This document shows, one piece after another, positions 61,840-64,000 of a stretch of 64,000 nt of DNA. Each line of letters starts with the position of its first letter. The stretch's first letter is position 1. The notes below the pieces were generated by a model. That model searched no databases. It was not told the DNA's origin and saw only the letters and a list, made by a program, of their open reading frames with translations. Source of the stretch: Mesoflavibacter sp. (GTDB lineage: Bacteria > Pseudomonadota > Alphaproteobacteria > UBA8366 > Aestuariispiraceae); assembly GCA_017792345.1 (NCBI GenBank), contig CP051228.1, forward strand, positions 2,804,501 through 2,868,500, given 5' to 3'. Made by a program: the position numbers and the translations under genes.

Positions 61840-62682
61840 TCAGTTTGACTGCCCGGCACCCGATTCGCCGCCCTGCATCATGGCGCCTTCGCCGGGTGCG
61901 ACGAAGGAAATATCCGCTTTGACCGCGCCGGCGGGCGGATTGAGGACTTCCGTCGTGTAGGGCACGGCCTCGCCCGGCAGGATATTCGGCTTGGACGCGG
62001 TGAAGGTCCAGGCGTGAATGGTCTGGCCGTTCGTGTCGATCAGCTTGCCTTGCAGCATCGGGATGTCCAGTTGCTCATCCGTTTCGGATAGGACCTTGCC
62101 GCTGATGATCAAGGTCTGGCCGTCATCCCTCAATTCGATCGTCACTTCGTCGGGATTCGGGATGGTCAGGCCATGCCCCAGAAGATTGACGTCGATACCG
62201 ACCCAATCATAGACCTTGGCGATCGGCGGGAAGGCACCGACCAGATCGCGTTGGAAGAACCAACCCACACCCGCCGTTGCCACAATAAGAACGACCAGAA
62301 TGACCCAGGCCATGACCGGGGATTTCTTTTCGACCTTCGGCTTGCGCTGACGCAGGACGAATTCTTCGCCCGGCGGAATCGGCGGCGGAGCTGCGGCCTC
62401 CGGTGGCGCGCCCATGTCGAGATCCGTCGGCGGCGGTGCCGGCTCCTCGCGGCGCGGTGCGGCCGGCGGTGGGGGCGGCGGAACGGGGTCGTCGTCGACC
62501 GGCGGTGCTGCGGGCCGGCGCGGCGGAGGCGGCGGTGGCGGCGCCGATTCCCCGACGCTTCCGTCCGGCATCGCCTTCCAGGTATGGGCGCAATTGCGGC
62601 ATTTCACCTTGCGCCCATTCGGACCGATCGCGTCGTCCTTGACCCGGAAACGTGTTTCGCAATTCGGACAGGAAAGGATCAT
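61840..62682 (-). CDS. MJ0042-type zinc-ribbon membrane protein with DUF3426-like domain
   Basis: 280 residues. The N-terminal zinc ribbon CPNCETRFRVKDDAI...KCRNCAHTWKA (about 4-37) is the MJ0042 finger. A Pro/Ala-rich low-complexity linker runs from about 48 to 110, with runs of eight or more prolines. A single membrane segment occupies about 122-142, and a C-terminal extracytoplasmic beta-rich domain (about 155-275) follows, resembling DUF3426. In Alphaproteobacteria this gene commonly lies divergent to ftsE, as here, which suggests an envelope or division connection. The role is unproven. Confidence 0.87.
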   Translation of the reverse strand: MILSCPNCETRFRVKDDAIGPNGRKVKCRNCAHTWKAMPDGSVGESAPPPPPPPRRPAAPPVDDDPVPPPPPPAAPRREEPAPPPTDLDMGAPPEAAAPPPIPPGEEFVLRQRKPKVEKKSPVMAWVILVVLIVATAGVGWFFQRDLVGAFPPIAKVYDWVGIDVNLLGHGLTIPNPDEVTIELRDDGQTLIISGKVLSETDEQLDIPMLQGKLIDTNGQTIHAWTFTASKPNILPGEAVPYTTEVLNPPAGAVKADISFVAPGEGAMMQGGESGAGQSN

Positions 62683-62875
62683 GAAGCCGGTCGCCCAGGG
62701 GTTGCCGCAACGAAAGAATGCCTAAGTAAGCCACTAGTCTATTGGCAGATTTCCGCGATTCGCGCAACTTTGCCAGCGCTTTCCAACAGCGGCCGCCCGT
62801 GCCATTGTCCGGTCCGCTTCGGCCCTGTTCGGCAGGGCCCTTTCGGCACACCCAGTTCAGACGGATTGTTCCCAG

Positions 62876-63556
62876 GTGATACGGTTCGAAAATGTCGGCA
62901 TGCGCTATGGGACGGGGCCGGAAGTGCTGCGCGACGTTTCGTTCGAACTGCCGCAAGGGTCGTTCCATTTCCTGACCGGAACCAGTGGTGCCGGGAAATC
63001 GTCCTTGATGCGATTGATGTATCTGGCGCACCGGCCCAGCCGTGGCCTGATCAGCATTTTCGAACGCGATTTGTCGACCATTCCGCGCGCCGACCTGCCC
63101 GCGCTGCGCCGCAAAATCGGCGTCGTGTTTCAGGATTTCAGGCTGCTGAATCATCTAACCACGTTCGAAAACGTCGCCTTGCCCCTGAAGGTCAAGGGAG
63201 CGTCGGAAGGCATGATCCGGAAACATGTGGGCGAGCTTCTGGCCTGGGTCGGACTCAGTGACCAGATGCACGCCCATCCCGCCACATTGTCCGGCGGACA
63301 ACAGCAGCGGGCCGCCATTGCCCGGGCGGTCGTGACGCGCCCGCAATTGCTGCTGGCGGACGAGCCGACGGGGAACGTCGACGATGCCTATGCGGTGCGG
63401 CTTCTGTTCCTGTTGCAGGAATTGCACCGCCAGGGAACGACCGTGGTTATCGCGACCCATAACCACGCCCTGATCGAACGGTTCAAACATCCGGTGCTGC
63501 ATCTGGACGACGGCATATTGATGCGTGTCGGCGAGGATCCGATCTACGATGGCTAG
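62876..63556 (+). CDS. ftsE: Cell division ATP-binding protein FtsE
   Basis: 226-residue ABC ATPase of the FtsEX complex, which couples ATP hydrolysis to septal peptidoglycan hydrolysis. Walker A is GTSGAGKSS near 38, the signature LSGGQQQRAAIARA near 138 and Walker B LLLADEPTGNVD near 160, with the Q-loop VVFQDFRLL and the H-loop ATHNHAL. GTG 62876 is the only start compatible with the family N-terminus (MIRFENVGMRYG). The ribosome site is weak. Its stop lies inside the ftsX start region (8-base overlap). Confidence 0.95.
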   Translation: MIRFENVGMRYGTGPEVLRDVSFELPQGSFHFLTGTSGAGKSSLMRLMYLAHRPSRGLISIFERDLSTIPRADLPALRRKIGVVFQDFRLLNHLTTFENVALPLKVKGASEGMIRKHVGELLAWVGLSDQMHAHPATLSGGQQQRAAIARAVVTRPQLLLADEPTGNVDDAYAVRLLFLLQELHRQGTTVVIATHNHALIERFKHPVLHLDDGILMRVGEDPIYDG

Positions 63557-64000
63557 GCGGAAAACCGATATCCCCTTCGGTCAGGATCCGGCGACCAGGC
63601 TTTTGCCCTGGATCGTCGCGGTCATGGTTTACATCGCCGGGCTCGCCATTGCGGGGGCCTTCGTCCTGGCCGCTTTCGCCGATCGGTGGGAAGCCGGATT
63701 GGCCGGGGCGCTGACCGTGCAGATCCCACCGCCTGCGGATGAGGCGCTGGCCGCCGCATCGCGCGATCAGACGGTTGCCGAAGTGCTGAACGCTGTCCGC
63801 TCAACGCAGGGTGTCGCGTCGGCAGAGGCGCTGGCCAGCGAGGAGATGCGCCGCTTGCTGGAACCCTGGCTGGGCAAGACCGTCGATCCGCGCGACCTGC
63901 CGCTGCCGACCCTGATCTCGGTCGAACTGCAGGATGGGCGCCATGCCGGCAACATCGACATGGCTGATATGCGCCGCCGGATACAGGCCCATGCGCCGAC
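63549..64000 (+). CDS. ftsX: Cell division protein FtsX, 3' partial
   Basis: First 150 codons of the membrane partner of FtsE; the gene runs off the end of the window. ATG 63549 overlaps the ftsE stop by eight bases. The cytoplasmic N-terminus (MARRKTDIPFGQDPATR) is followed by the first membrane segment at about 20-45 (LPWIVAVMVYIAGLAIAGAFVL). A periplasmic domain follows with TVQIPPPADEA and VLNAVRSTQGVASAEAL, the ferredoxin-like extracellular domain expected in FtsX. The reading frame stays open to base 64000. Confidence 0.9.
   Translation, partial: MARRKTDIPFGQDPATRLLPWIVAVMVYIAGLAIAGAFVLAAFADRWEAGLAGALTVQIPPPADEALAAASRDQTVAEVLNAVRSTQGVASAEALASEEMRRLLEPWLGKTVDPRDLPLPTLISVELQDGRHAGNIDMADMRRRIQAHAP

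Overview
The window looks like a chromosomal stretch from a GC-rich alphaproteobacterium, most likely Rhodospirillales-like. The evidence is the blocks argH / small lipoprotein / lysA / TIGR02302-type DUF4175 protein, and the divergent MJ0042 zinc-ribbon gene next to ftsEX, both familiar from that class, together with an ACR3 pump, VanA/VanB-type oxygenase parts and TRAP transport. No phage, transposase, CRISPR array or rRNA is visible. One tRNA gene (Arg, anticodon CCT) is present. Genes are tightly packed, with many ATGA overlaps. The only conspicuous drop in GC is around 21.84-22.35 kb, in a TRAP transporter locus.

Layout. (1) 0-10.6 kb: a glucan and sugar-nucleotide block. It holds the OpgH/MdoH glucosyltransferase (5' end cut by the window), an ECF sigma factor with its membrane anti-sigma factor, then PEP synthase, phosphomannomutase/phosphoglucomutase, GalU and Pgi, ending in a very stable UUCG-capped hairpin, followed by a lipoprotein. 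Together these carry carbon from pyruvate towards UDP-glucose and periplasmic glucan. A GGAAC-N17-GTT element lies in front of ppsA. (2) 10.8-26.8 kb: a catabolic island with aldehyde dehydrogenase, alpha/beta hydrolase, CoxG, a three-subunit molybdenum hydroxylase, a LysR regulator, a GMC oxidoreductase, a VanB-type reductase, a TRAP transporter (small permease inverted), a VanA-type Rieske oxygenase and RidA. The substrate is unknown, but the enzyme set suits uptake and oxidative breakdown of an organic acid with an aromatic, heterocyclic or ether part. (3) 26.9-36.8 kb: tRNA-Arg, glyoxalase, an SpmAB-type fusion, the DUF4175 protein, LysA, an LptM-like lipoprotein and ArgH, then TlpA-like thioredoxin, an orphan type I periplasmic-binding fold and YqeY. 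(4) 37-45.5 kb: CarA, a secreted DUF protein, threonine aldolase, a membrane-anchored hydrolase, an O-antigen ligase and a 994-residue six-heme cytochrome with a P460-like front part. (5) 45.8-49.7 kb: a queuosine operon (YhhQ transporter, QueA, Tgt, QueG). (6) 49.7-52 kb: L28, PagL-type lipid A deacylase and a ureohydrolase. (7) 52-57.7 kb: a siderophore-type uptake cassette with an AraC regulator, a TonB-dependent receptor and a single polypeptide joining an MFS permease, a DUF2218 domain and a siderophore-interacting flavin reductase. (8) 57.9-59.5 kb: arsenate reductase plus Acr3. (9) 59.5-64 kb: LysR with divergent beta-hydroxyacid dehydrogenase, a VOC protein, the zinc-ribbon membrane protein, FtsE and the start of FtsX.

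The strongest candidates for new biology are the MFS-DUF2218-SIP fusion cassette, the 10.8-26.8 kb catabolic island with its split TRAP operon, and the P460/multiheme cytochrome. The ECF-sigma-linked glucan precursor operon and the transporter-containing queuosine operon are more conventional but informative.
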